NCBI GenBank assembly: GCA_002305765.1 | Contig: DBQU01000085.1 | Location: 10,728 to 74,727, forward strand | Origin: Deltaproteobacteria bacterium UBA1386 | GTDB lineage: Bacteria > Desulfobacterota > Syntrophorhabdia > Syntrophorhabdales > Syntrophorhabdaceae | DNA: 64,000 nucleotides | Direction: 5' to 3' | Shown: positions 1-8,394 of the stretch, one piece after another | Numbering within the stretch: the stretch's first letter is position 1 | Layout: every line of letters starts with the position of its first letter | The notes under the pieces: model-generated | Database searches by the model: none | Seen by the model: the letters and a program-made list of their open reading frames with translations, nothing else | What the model was told of the DNA's origin: nothing | Program-made: the position numbers and the translations under genes

Positions 1-336
1 AGCGATACTCCAGCGCCGGATATTGCCGATCTCCTGCCGGATATGGACAAGACGGACAGGATGCTTCTCTTTTCCCTCCTGCCCCGGCAACTGGCAGGGG
101 AGGCGTTCTCGTACCTTGAATCCAGGAGGAAGGACGACCTGCTCAAGGAACTAACGGACGAAGAGACACGTCGCCTGCTTGCCGAACTCAGTCCGGACGA
201 CCGTGCGGAGTTCTTCGAGGAACTGCCCGGCCTTGCCACCCAGAGGCTTCTCAATCTCCTGAACCCCAGAGATCGGAGACAGACCCTGCAGCTTCTAGGT
301 TTTCCCCGGGAGAGTTGGAAGGCTTATGACGCCTGA
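1..336 (+). CDS. mgtE: Magnesium transporter MgtE, N-terminal fragment (5' end outside window)
   Basis: The frame is open from the first base of the window, so the true start lies upstream. The readable part is the cytoplasmic MgtE N domain, a superhelical domain that senses intracellular Mg2+; the repeated L/SPDDRAEFFEEL and LLNLLNPRDR segments are typical. The protein should run from this domain directly into the CBS domains. Instead it ends at TGA 334-336, while the expected continuation (VGRLMTPDYVAV) is read in the next frame from about base 317. This is a frameshift around 310-325 in an otherwise intact gene. It may be a real disruption or an assembly error. Confidence 0.85.
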   Translation, partial: SDTPAPDIADLLPDMDKTDRMLLFSLLPRQLAGEAFSYLESRRKDDLLKELTDEETRRLLAELSPDDRAEFFEELPGLATQRLLNLLNPRDRRQTLQLLGFPRESWKAYDA

Positions 337-1258
337 CTACGTGGCGGTCCAGGCGGAATGGTCCATCGACCACGCCCTCAGGCATATACGCAAGAAAGGG
401 AAGGACAGCGAGACCATCAACGTGATCTACGTGGTCGATCCATCGTGGAAGCTTATCGATGCCCTGGAATTGAGAAGGTTCATCCTGGCACCCATGGAGC
501 AGACCGTGGAACAGATCATGGACCATAATTTCATCTGTATCAAGGCTTTGGAGGACCGGGAAGAGGCCGTGCGCATGATCCAGCACTATGACCTCGTCGC
601 GCTACCCGTTGTTGATTCCGAGGGTGTGCTGCTCGGCACTGTCACCGTTGACGATGTCCTCGATGTGGCCGAAGAGGAGGCCACCGAGGATTTCCACCGG
701 GTGGCGGCTGTTGCCCCGCTGAAGATGAGCTACCGTGAATCGGGTTTCTGGTCGTTATACCGCAAAAGGATAGGGTGGCTGGCGGCACTGATCGTTGTCA
801 ATATGGCTTCAGGCCACGTGATCGCGCGTCATGAAGAACTGCTGATATCATCCATCGCGCTCTCGTTCTTTATACCTCTGTTGATAGCAACCGGGGGAAA
901 CGCGGGGGCCCAGTCCGCCACGCTGATGGTCCGAGCCATAGCCACCGGTGACCTCAGGGCTGACCAGTGGCTGTGGGCCGTGGGAAAGGAACTCCTGGTG
1001 GGTCTGGGTCTCGGTGTGACCCTGGGTCTGGCGACGTGGTTCCTGGGATTCTATCGCGGAGGGTTTGACATGGCGGTTATCATTTTCCTGACCATGACGG
1101 CTATCGTTCTGGTATCGAACCTCATTGGCGTAGGACTACCTTTTCTGCTCAACAGGCTTAACATGGACCCGGCCGTCGCAAGCAGCCCCCTGATCACCAC
1201 CGTGGTGGATTTTGTGGGGTTGACCATCTATTTCTCGATCGCTGTTAGAATTCTGTGA
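326..1258 (+). CDS. mgtE: Magnesium transporter MgtE, CBS plus membrane portion (frameshifted from the upstream fragment)
   Basis: This is the remainder of MgtE, a homodimeric inner-membrane Mg2+ channel. About residues 1-120 form the paired CBS domains that close the channel when Mg2+ is high. Residues from about 150 form five hydrophobic helices with the family motif TGGNAGAQSATL and the conserved MDPAVASSPL...VVD segment of the ion path. The ATG at 326 is internal to the family and has no obvious ribosome binding site. It overlaps the upstream fragment in another frame, so this is the 3' part of a broken reading frame rather than an independent gene. If the shift is real, only a channel lacking its N domain could be made. 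Confidence 0.85.
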   Translation: MTPDYVAVQAEWSIDHALRHIRKKGKDSETINVIYVVDPSWKLIDALELRRFILAPMEQTVEQIMDHNFICIKALEDREEAVRMIQHYDLVALPVVDSEGVLLGTVTVDDVLDVAEEEATEDFHRVAAVAPLKMSYRESGFWSLYRKRIGWLAALIVVNMASGHVIARHEELLISSIALSFFIPLLIATGGNAGAQSATLMVRAIATGDLRADQWLWAVGKELLVGLGLGVTLGLATWFLGFYRGGFDMAVIIFLTMTAIVLVSNLIGVGLPFLLNRLNMDPAVASSPLITTVVDFVGLTIYFSIAVRIL

Positions 1259-1332
1259 GTAGAACTCTTTTCTTACTTTTCTTCACGAAAATGAGGTGCC
1301 CGATCCTTCTGTGGGTTGAGTTAACTTGTCAA

Positions 1333-1498
1333 CGAATGTCCCCTTGAGCCCCCCTCGTTGGTTTCAGCATCCTTCACCTCCTTGCGCCGTACCTGTCTAT
1401 CTCCAATTATGGCAGCGCTGGGCTCCGCTTTGGGAGAATTGGCGGGAACCAGATGTGGAGGCCGACCGTGGAGGCCGATTTGGCTTTGACATACATCC
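1333..1498 (-). pseudogene. Decayed copy of the uspA promoter and first codons
   Basis: Read on the minus strand, this stretch matches the DNA upstream of the intact uspA gene at 23281. Over a 53-bp block containing the TATAAT-like element, 44 positions agree by hand count. The start codon with the next 13 bases (ATGCTGAAACCAACGA) is identical. Weaker similarity continues about 45 bp further upstream. After the first five codons the coding match collapses, with only a GGACATTCG island left, so no UspA protein can be made. The surrounding gene-free stretch 1259-1727 shows nothing else. A partial duplication followed by deletion is the simplest explanation. Confidence 0.7.
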
Positions 1499-1727
1499 GG
1501 CGAAAGGCTACCATTAAAGACACATTCTATCATTGCCAGTGCATAAAGATACGGCTTTCCCCCCGATTCACGGGGAAAATACTGAGACACCGCCAGCACA
1601 ACAACGGTCTCTTGGTATCGTCACGCATGATCACATCATTCCCGGCCGCGTGACAAGCGTGCTGAAACCGGGTTCCCGTCAGGGAACCCATTGGCAAGGG
1701 GATGACGTGTCCTTCAAGGAGGTTGCG

Positions 1728-4112
1728 ATGTACCTGAGCGCCCTGTCACGATGTGCACGTTTGACTGTGTGCGTCCTTTTGTCCGGTTTTCTGCCCTTTA
1801 CTGCCATGGCGGTGGATTATACGGTTCCTGGAGTTCCGGATCTCAGTGGCGGCAATTTCACGATCACGGCTAGCGATACCCTCACTGTCAACGTCGGCGG
1901 CGCCATCACGAACAGCGATGGTGATGTGATGGACAACTACGGCACGGTCACGAACAGCGCGGGTGGCACCATAACGAACGAGAACGACAGTTTTATCCGC
2001 AACTACTCCACCCTGACCAACTTCGGAACCATCACGAACAAGGGCAACACAAACACTGATATCTGGAACTACGGCACTCTCACCAACGGTGCGGGTGGCA
2101 CCATAACCATCGAGAAGGGTAACCTATTGACCATCATCGGCTCAACTCTGACCAACGCCGGCACGATTACCATTGTTTCCGGCAATCTTGCCAGTTCGGG
2201 GACCATCACCAACTCGGGCAGCCTGGAACTCGCCTTGGACAGTTCCTACGACCTCACCGGGGCAACCCTTACAAACACCGGGAACCTCATACTCCGCAGG
2301 GACTTCACCTTCAATGGAACATCGGGAGGCACGGTGAATCTCAACGCCGGCGGGACCCTTACAAACTACGCAACGCTCACCAACGCGGCGGGACATACCC
2401 AGACGAACGTGGGCGCGATCGACAACCAGGGGGCATTCACCAACAACGGTACCTTCACGAACAACGGTACCTTCACGAACAACGGTACCTTCACGAACAA
2501 CGGCGCGTTCACCGGTGATCTCACCAATCCGGGCACTCTCTCGGGTACGGGCGCTATCACGGGCAATGTGATCAACAACGGTATCGTCGCCCCGGGCAAC
2601 TCCATCGGCACCATGACGATAACCGGCAATTACACTCACAACGCGAGTGCCACGTACCAGGCGGAGATAAACGCGGCGGGGCAGTCGGACAGACTGGTCG
2701 TCACCGGCACGGCCACTCTCAATGGGGGAACCGTATCGGTCCTCGCGGAATCGGGCGCCTACAATCTGAGCACCACCTATACCATCCTCACCGCGGGGAG
2801 CGTCGTCGGGACCTTCGGCAGCGTGACGAGCAACCTTGCCTTCCTCACCCCCTCTCTGAGCTATGACCCCACGAACGTCTATCTGACCATGTTCAGGAAC
2901 TCCACGAACTTCGCCGACGTGGCCGCAGATTTCAACCAGTACGCGGTGGCCTCCGTCCTGGACAGGATATCATCAGGAACGACAGGCGACATGGCGAATG
3001 TCATCAACAACCTCGTGGGCCTCTCCGCCTCCGGCGCGAGGAGCGCCTACGACGAGATGGGCGGTCTGGTCCACACTTCTCTCACCGGCATAACCTTCTC
3101 ATCCTTCGGCCGATACATGAACGTGATGTCGAAGAGGATGGGAAGGTTCATCTCCAGGGGAGGGAGGTCGTCATTCGCCGGCAGGCCCACCATGCTTGCC
3201 TCCCGTACAGATACGGGAAGCGATGCGGGGAACACCCTTATCGCCGCGCTGGGGAACATGACGAGGAACACGGGCATCACCTCCCAGGGTTTCTGGGCCG
3301 AGGGTTATGGCAGTCTGGGAGAAAGACGGGGCAACGACGTGTCCTCGCGCTACGACTACGACACGGCGGGGTTCGTCGCGGGTTTCGACAGGGCGGTCAC
3401 ACCACCCCTTCTTCTCGGTGCTTCCCTGGGATACTCCTACACGAAGGCGGACATGAAGGACCTCTCCGACAGCGCCACCGTATCGAGCTGGCAGGGTTCC
3501 CTCTATGGCATCTACAAGAACGACCTTTTCTACTTGAGCGGCATAGCCGCCTACGGGTACAACCGCTACGATACGAGAAGGGACATCGCCTTCGGGACCA
3601 TTTCACGCAGGGCGAAGGGTTACTACACCGGTCAGACGGTTGGGGGATACGTCGAAGCGGGGCACCGCGTGGCCACCCCGTCCGTCGACATCATTCCCCT
3701 GGGATCCCTCACCGGCATCCACCTCATGAAAGATGGTTTCACCGAGAGGGCGGCCGGGGCGCTCTCCCTTGATGTTGACCCCGACCGAGCCTCCTCACTC
3801 GTGTCTTCACTGGGCGTGAGACTTATGAAAGACTACGAAGTATCCCCGGGTATCCTCACCCCTGAACTGAGGGTCACCTGGGACCACGAGCTCATGAACG
3901 GAGACTATTCCCTCGACGCCTCCTTCGCGGGCTATCCGACGTCCACCTTCGCGGTGGAGGGCGACAGGCCCGATCGGGATTCCCTCGGCGTGGGCCTCTC
4001 CCTCAGATTTCAGACCGAGGAGAACCTTAACCTTCACCTCGCCTACGACGGGAGCTTCTCCGGGGACAACACGCAGCACGCGGCGATAGGGGGGATCACA
4101 TACAGGTGGTAA
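1728..4112 (+). CDS. Type V autotransporter with a Thr/Asn-rich repeat passenger
   Basis: A 794-residue outer-membrane protein. The start at 1728 is chosen because AAGGAGG lies just upstream and a good signal peptide follows (hydrophobic core then TAMA|VDYT). Residues about 30-480 are low-complexity repeats rich in T, N and G (TNNGTFTNNG, TNSGS, LTNAAG), the pattern of a right-handed beta-helix passenger. The segment GNYTHNASATYQAEINAAGQSD resembles the passenger-associated region before the barrel. The last ~270 residues alternate hydrophobic and polar residues, contain FWAEGYG, and end in an aromatic residue (GGITYRW), as autotransporter beta-barrels do. The function is probably a surface adhesin. 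No peptidase or lipase motif is visible in the passenger. Confidence 0.88.
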   Translation: MYLSALSRCARLTVCVLLSGFLPFTAMAVDYTVPGVPDLSGGNFTITASDTLTVNVGGAITNSDGDVMDNYGTVTNSAGGTITNENDSFIRNYSTLTNFGTITNKGNTNTDIWNYGTLTNGAGGTITIEKGNLLTIIGSTLTNAGTITIVSGNLASSGTITNSGSLELALDSSYDLTGATLTNTGNLILRRDFTFNGTSGGTVNLNAGGTLTNYATLTNAAGHTQTNVGAIDNQGAFTNNGTFTNNGTFTNNGTFTNNGAFTGDLTNPGTLSGTGAITGNVINNGIVAPGNSIGTMTITGNYTHNASATYQAEINAAGQSDRLVVTGTATLNGGTVSVLAESGAYNLSTTYTILTAGSVVGTFGSVTSNLAFLTPSLSYDPTNVYLTMFRNSTNFADVAADFNQYAVASVLDRISSGTTGDMANVINNLVGLSASGARSAYDEMGGLVHTSLTGITFSSFGRYMNVMSKRMGRFISRGGRSSFAGRPTMLASRTDTGSDAGNTLIAALGNMTRNTGITSQGFWAEGYGSLGERRGNDVSSRYDYDTAGFVAGFDRAVTPPLLLGASLGYSYTKADMKDLSDSATVSSWQGSLYGIYKNDLFYLSGIAAYGYNRYDTRRDIAFGTISRRAKGYYTGQTVGGYVEAGHRVATPSVDIIPLGSLTGIHLMKDGFTERAAGALSLDVDPDRASSLVSSLGVRLMKDYEVSPGILTPELRVTWDHELMNGDYSLDASFAGYPTSTFAVEGDRPDRDSLGVGLSLRFQTEENLNLHLAYDGSFSGDNTQHAAIGGITYRW
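2433..2504 (+). repeat. Four tandem 18-bp units in the autotransporter passenger
   Basis: Units at 2433-2450 (diverged), 2451-2468, 2469-2486 and 2487-2504, of the form ACCTTCACGAACAACGGT. They encode TFTNNG hexapeptides, one likely beta-helix strand each. Near-identity at DNA level indicates recent slippage-type expansion. Confidence 0.9.
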
Positions 4113-4330
4113 CAAGGGAATCACGGTTCGCCGGAATCCCCCCGGAAAGGACAGAGGGGAACTTTAGGGACATCTTCACATTCTCTCTTCTACCGGATCT
4201 GAACGAGCAATGATGGTTATCGGTGGTATAAGGGCAGATGGTTTTCCTCTCTCCCGAGAATGTCAATGACGACCGCGCCTCCTTTCGATGTTCCGATTCC
4301 ATGCTTACACGATGTTCCTTTGGTCTTGCA

Positions 4331-4524
4331 CGGATGCCGAATGTGAAAATGTGAAGGGCCCCAAAATCCTCTGTCCCAATATGGGAAAGTTATCATATTC
4401 AGAAGACCGTCTCTGTCATCGAATATAGATTTATACGTCACAATCTTTTGATAAACGTATCCGTTTTATATGATTGATTGGAGAACCTTAGGGACACTCT
4501 TCACATCTTCATATTCGGCATCCG
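4331..4524. repeat. 26-bp inverted repeats flanking about 140 bp
   Basis: Left arm 4331-4356 begins CGGATGCCGAAT. The right arm 4499-4524, reverse-complemented, matches it at 24 of 26 positions. The interior (4357-4498) encodes nothing recognisable. It could be a small non-autonomous element or a palindromic repeat remnant of the REP type. No transposase is nearby. Confidence 0.65.
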
Positions 4525-4616
4525 TGTCTTTCCACCGCCGCGATGAGCTGGTCGTAAAGCGAGGCAGAAAAGTGGTTGAAGCCCGGCGCGTCCTTCGTCA
4601 TGCCTTATGGCGAAGG

Positions 4617-4645
4617 TTGCTTATTGATTCTGTCTGGGCTACAAT
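4617..4645 (+). promoter_or_regulatory. Sigma-70-type promoter of the GNAT gene
   Basis: TTGCTT at 4617-4622, a 17-bp spacer, and TACAAT at 4640-4645. The predicted transcript start near 4652 lies just upstream of the ATG at 4668, which supports that start over the longer frame from 4470. Confidence 0.5.
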
Positions 4646-4667
4646 TGCGCGGGATGAATCGATAATA

Positions 4668-5747
4668 ATGAGGGATGTAAAGGGCGTGAGCAGCTCCGGG
4701 TTTAAGATCGATGTGTTTCGCCCTGGCGACGCGGTGGGGGTCTCCGGGCTTTTCAAAGAAGTCTATGGTGATGGATATCCGGTAAAGATAGTCTATGACC
4801 CTGAAGAGTTTACGAGGGCGGTCGACAGACAGGAATATATCCCTGTGGTCGCCCGTACTCCTGAGGGGGGTATCGTGGGCTTCTCGTCTTTCTACCGGTC
4901 CGCTCCGAATAAGAGACTCTACGAGATGGGACTCAGCATGGTCTCGGCCGGGTATCGGAGCACCGCTGTCCTTGGCCTCCTGGTGCGCCGCCTCGTGAAA
5001 GTGGCTCTTGCATCGCCTTGTCTGGACGCCTTCTTCGGGGAGGTGGTGTGTAATCATGTCCTGATGCAAAAAAGCTCAGGCGTTTTCAAGGCCGTCGAGA
5101 CCGCCATCGAGATCGATCTCATGCCTTCTGAGGCCTATGAAAAAGACGAGAACGTTTCAGGACGGGTTTCGACTGTCGTTTCCACAAGGACCATTGTTCC
5201 CCGGCCTCATACTATCCGTGTTCCCGAGGTCTACGGCGATTACCTGGCGTACATCTACAACGCATTTGATGACAGCCGCGCCTTCGAGCGGTCGGACGAA
5301 AGGCTGCCTGACGACCGGTCCACCGAGTTCACCGTCCAGATCTTTGAGGGCGCAGGGGTGGCAAGGATCACCGTCAACGAGGCGGGCTCCGATTTCGAGA
5401 CCGTCCTGGACTCGGAAGAAAAGGCGGCCCGAAGCAGGGGCGTTACCGTGACGCAGGTATGGCTCAACCTTTCCTGGCCGTGGGTCGGAGGATGCGTCGA
5501 AGCTTTGCGCTCGAGGGGCTATTTCTTCTGTGGACCCTTCCCCAGATGGTTCGGCGAAGACGGTCTTCTCATGGAAAAGGTCGAAGGACGGCCGAACTGG
5601 GAGGGGATCATCCTCTATTCCGAGCGGGCCCGGCAGATCCTCGAGTTCATCAAGGAAGACTGGGCGGAAGTGACCCGGAAGATAGAGGGCGGGACAGAGA
5701 AACGGGAGAATGTGGAAACGCGAAGGGAGCCTCCAAAATCCAGCTAG
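4668..5747 (+). CDS. GNAT-family N-acetyltransferase-like protein (two-domain)
   Basis: A 359-residue protein. The first half (FKIDVFRPGD...VPVVARTPEGGIVGFSSFY...MGLSMVSAGYRSTAVLGLLVRRLV) has the beta-alpha order and acceptor/CoA-binding region of GNAT acyltransferases. The second half ends in GGCVEALRSRGYFFCGPFPRWF, resembling a second, degenerate GNAT fold. The substrate is unknown. The ATG at 4668 was chosen because the preceding 66 codons overlap a promoter and a repeat, although there is no strong ribosome binding site. It converges with the TPR gene and their stop codons overlap by 4 bp. Confidence 0.65.
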   Translation: MRDVKGVSSSGFKIDVFRPGDAVGVSGLFKEVYGDGYPVKIVYDPEEFTRAVDRQEYIPVVARTPEGGIVGFSSFYRSAPNKRLYEMGLSMVSAGYRSTAVLGLLVRRLVKVALASPCLDAFFGEVVCNHVLMQKSSGVFKAVETAIEIDLMPSEAYEKDENVSGRVSTVVSTRTIVPRPHTIRVPEVYGDYLAYIYNAFDDSRAFERSDERLPDDRSTEFTVQIFEGAGVARITVNEAGSDFETVLDSEEKAARSRGVTVTQVWLNLSWPWVGGCVEALRSRGYFFCGPFPRWFGEDGLLMEKVEGRPNWEGIILYSERARQILEFIKEDWAEVTRKIEGGTEKRENVETRREPPKSS

Positions 5748-6211
5748 AGGAATATCCAGACCGCAAGCGCGAACAGGATGAGGATGATCATTCCGACGCA
5801 CAGTCGCAATATTCTATTCGAACCGCCTTTGCTTTTTACTTTTTGATAGAGTTCCGGGTACGCTGATTTGATCGCAGGCGCTATGTCGCGGTTCGTGTAC
5901 ACCGCCATTGAGAGATAGTCGATCGCTTCCTGAGTCTTCCCGGCTTTGACGGCTATGGAACCAAGCGTATACCACGCTGTGTAATCATCGGGTCTTTTTG
6001 CAGCGACCTTGAGATAGAGGTCCAGGGACTCCCGGTATCGGCCTGCATGGTTATATGCCTCCCCGAGAAGGATCTGGGCCCCGATCTCTTCAGGGTATTT
6101 TTCCAGCCACATCCGGCAATGCGTGATAAGGCCGGGCCAATCCCCGTCAGCTTTGAGCGTGTCCGCTTTCATATCCCAGGAATGGGAATCAGCGAATACA
6201 TCCATAACCAT
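5744..6211 (-). CDS. TPR protein with C-terminal membrane anchor
   Basis: A 155-residue protein. Residues about 15-110 form roughly three tetratricopeptide-type helical pairs (GAQILLGEAYNHAGRYRESL, AWYTLGSIAVKAGKTQEAI). A basic linker (KSKGGSNR) is followed by one C-terminal transmembrane helix (LCVGMIILILFALAVWIFL). It is probably a tail-anchored protein facing the cytoplasm and acting in protein-protein contacts. GGGAG lies before the ATG at 6211; a second ATG six bases further on is possible. The partner is unknown. Confidence 0.7.
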   Translation of the reverse strand: MVMDVFADSHSWDMKADTLKADGDWPGLITHCRMWLEKYPEEIGAQILLGEAYNHAGRYRESLDLYLKVAAKRPDDYTAWYTLGSIAVKAGKTQEAIDYLSMAVYTNRDIAPAIKSAYPELYQKVKSKGGSNRILRLCVGMIILILFALAVWIFL

Positions 6212-6288
6212 TATCTCCCTTATCCTGCAAGAATTTGGACCGCGTCATCAAAGCAGTATGACTTTGGGGCCCTTGCATTTTTACATTC

Positions 6289-6510
6289 TCATGTCTTGCA
6301 GGAAGTGACCTTTTGAGCCAAAACCATGGTTTGACCTCCAGTACCACAGCCAAGGTCGGCAATGCTCGATCCCTCGCGCATATTGCCAATAAAGCTTAAC
6401 GCCCTCAGCGTTGCTTCCGGGCTTCCCGGGCCTTGACGATCCATACTGGAAAAATATTCGCAAATCAATGCAATATCAAAATCGTGAATATTATGGTCTT
6501 CATCGCTCAC
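6289..6510 (-). pseudogene. Truncated class I SAM-dependent methyltransferase (N-terminal remnant)
   Basis: From GTG 6510, preceded by GGAGG, the frame encodes 73 residues ending just after the SAM-binding glycine loop (IADLGCGTGGQTMVLAQ). Family members normally continue for about 180 more residues, and none of that is found in any frame before the TPR gene. The intact start signals and abrupt loss after motif I point to a recent 3' deletion. A TATACT element lies upstream near 6530. Confidence 0.65.
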
Positions 6511-6658
6511 CCTGTGTTCCTCCGAGACCAGTATAGCACAGCGCGTTGACGTGGTACAGATGAGGGCGATCTTTCCCGGTATCGATGCAGGTTATACAAG
6601 TGAGGGGCGGTTGCCCGCCCCTGCACTCATACCGGGAGTCGCGCCGGTGATTGGCGCT

Positions 6659-8179
6659 TTATTTTCTCAGTCTGAACCGCTGGATCTTCCCCGTGGCGGT
6701 CTTTGGAAGTTCGTCTATGAAGAAGACACTCCGGAGCGATTTGTATTTGGGCAGCCGCCCGTTGACGAATTGAAGGATCTCGTCCTTCAGGCTTTCGTCC
6801 GCGGCCTTGTCCCTGTAGTTCTCGTTGAGCGAGATGTAGCCGAAGGCCTTGCTCAGCCCTTCAATTTCGTGTCCAACGACGGCGGCCTCGTTTACAGCGT
6901 CGTGCTGGATGAGCGTGTTCTCTATCTCGACGGGGGAAACCCATATCCCGCCGACCTTGAGCATGTCGTCGCCCCTTCCCTGATATGTGAAGTAACCGTC
7001 TTCTTGCGTGTACATGTCACCCGTCTTGAACCATCCCCCGGGGATGAATTTCTCCGCGTTGTCATCCGGCCTCATCCAGTACCCCGGTGTAATGCTCCTC
7101 CCGCTTATCACCAGATGGCCCGCTTCACCCGGGGGGAGCTCATTGCCGAGATCATCGACGATCTTTGCCTCGTATCCCGGGACCACGCGGCCTGAAGTTC
7201 CGGGCCTCACATCGCCGGCCATGTTGGAGATGAAGATGTGCAGGGCCTCCGTGGAGCCGATGCCGTCGAGTATCTCCAGCCCCGTCTTCTCCTGCCATTT
7301 CCTGAAGATCTCGGGCGGGAGCGCTTCACCCGCGGAAAGGCATAAGCGGATGGACCTGAAATCGTCAGGGCCTGAGCCGTTCATTCTCTTCAATACCGAG
7401 TTGTACTGCGTGGGAACGCCGAAAAAGATGGTGGGCCTGAACGTGACGACGGTTTCCATCACTGCCTCAGGGCTTGGCGGGGAAGAAAGCAGTACCGTGG
7501 AAGCCCCGTGCCTGAAAGGAATGTGGAGGCCGTTACCGAGACCGTACGCGAAGAAGAGTTTGCTCACGGAGAAACATATGTCATCTTCCCGTATGCCGAG
7601 CACTCCCGTGCCGTAATTGTCGGCAGAGTGGATCATGTCTATGTGCTTGTGCGGTACGCCTTTGGGTTTGCCGGTGCTGCCGGAACTGTAGAGCCAGAAG
7701 GCGATGTCGTCTTCTCGTGCAGGATGTGCCTCGGCTTCCGTTGATGCGTTGTCCATAAGGGTAATGAATTCGTTGTCGTCAAGGAGCTTGTAGCAGAAGT
7801 GTTCCGGCCTGACGGGTGAGGCCTTGCTCTGGCTCCAGGTCACAAGAACCTTTGCCTGGCTGTTCTCGAGCATGTACCGGTAATCTTCTTCATTCAGCAT
7901 GGTGTTGACCGGAATTGGCCAGGCTCCGTATTTGATGCTTCCAAGGAAGGCGTAGATGAACATGGGTGAATCGGGAAGGACGATCATGACCCGGTCACCC
8001 GCTTTCACGCCGAGCTCTTTCAGAACATTGGCGAATCTGTTCACGTTTTCGAGGACAGACCTGTAGGTTGCCTTTTCTTCCCCGCAATAGACAGCGACTT
8101 TGTCGCCGCGTACGGCGGCGTTATGGTCGAGAAGCTCCGATGCAACGTTGAACACCTTTTCCTTTCCGAGATCTTTCAT
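6659..8179 (-). CDS. Benzoate-CoA ligase family protein
   Basis: A 506-residue ANL-superfamily adenylating enzyme. It should convert an aryl carboxylate, ATP and CoA to the aryl-CoA thioester, the entry step of anaerobic aromatic degradation. Visible motifs are the P-loop YSSGSTGKPKGVPHKH, GSTEALHIF (A5), FKTGD (A7) and the C-terminal catalytic lysine in PKTATGKIQRF. The SSGSTGKPKG and HxHxD-type spacing match the benzoate/4-hydroxybenzoate ligase subgroup better than acetyl-CoA synthetases. The ATG at 8179 is preceded by GGAGGGAGG; an in-frame ATG at 8218 is less likely. The exact substrate cannot be read from sequence. The gene has a -24/-12 promoter and sits beside a sigma-54 activator gene. 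Confidence 0.88.
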   Translation of the reverse strand: MKDLGKEKVFNVASELLDHNAAVRGDKVAVYCGEEKATYRSVLENVNRFANVLKELGVKAGDRVMIVLPDSPMFIYAFLGSIKYGAWPIPVNTMLNEEDYRYMLENSQAKVLVTWSQSKASPVRPEHFCYKLLDDNEFITLMDNASTEAEAHPAREDDIAFWLYSSGSTGKPKGVPHKHIDMIHSADNYGTGVLGIREDDICFSVSKLFFAYGLGNGLHIPFRHGASTVLLSSPPSPEAVMETVVTFRPTIFFGVPTQYNSVLKRMNGSGPDDFRSIRLCLSAGEALPPEIFRKWQEKTGLEILDGIGSTEALHIFISNMAGDVRPGTSGRVVPGYEAKIVDDLGNELPPGEAGHLVISGRSITPGYWMRPDDNAEKFIPGGWFKTGDMYTQEDGYFTYQGRGDDMLKVGGIWVSPVEIENTLIQHDAVNEAAVVGHEIEGLSKAFGYISLNENYRDKAADESLKDEILQFVNGRLPKYKSLRSVFFIDELPKTATGKIQRFRLRK

Positions 8180-8230
8180 TGTTCCTCCCTCCATTGTTGT
8201 GGAATGTCTGATCTTCATGGGGATTGTAAA

Positions 8231-8246
8231 GGCAAGGGGCGTGCCA
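8231..8246 (-). promoter_or_regulatory. Sigma-54 (-24/-12) promoter of the CoA ligase
   Basis: On the minus strand the sequence reads TGGCACGCCCCTTGCC, an essentially exact TGGCAC-N5-TTGC element with GG and GC ten bases apart. The expected transcript start, near 8220, precedes the ATG at 8179. Confidence 0.8.
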
Positions 8247-8332
8247 GAGGGGGCATCCAGAAATAATCCTTCAATTACGATATGTTAAGGAACGGGACCA
8301 TATCGATGAGAAAACGCGGATTTCGAAAAAGC

Positions 8333-8365
8333 TTTTAATTATTCAAATGTTTTTTAACTATTGAA
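8333..8365 (-). promoter_or_regulatory. Direct repeats upstream of the sigma-54 promoter, candidate activator site
   Basis: Two 14-bp minus-strand repeats, TTCAATAGTTAAAA (8365-8352) and TTGAATAATTAAAA (8346-8333), match at 12 of 14 positions and are offset by 19 bp. They lie about 100 bp upstream of the -24 element, where enhancer-binding proteins usually bind. Binding is inferred. Confidence 0.45.
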
Positions 8366-8394
8366 AGATCTGACCGCCGGAATGACAACGCTTT

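Larger units (their letters stand above)
4113..4667. other. Gene-free stretch with related short repeats
   Basis: No convincing gene. It holds three related segments: TTTAGGGACATCTTCACATTC near 4163-4183, an inverted relative at 4331-4356, and CCTTAGGGACACTCTTCACATCTTC at 4486-4510. It also holds the promoter of the next gene. The open frame that runs from 4470 into the next gene overlaps these repeats and does not look like protein of that family. Confidence 0.6.

Noticed and set aside
2433..2504. CRISPR-like short tandem repeats
   Set aside because: Units are contiguous, have no spacers and encode in-frame TFTNNG repeats of the autotransporter.
4470..4667. N-terminal extension of the GNAT gene
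   Set aside because: Overlaps the repeat and a good promoter; the residues do not look like the family, so the start was set at 4668.
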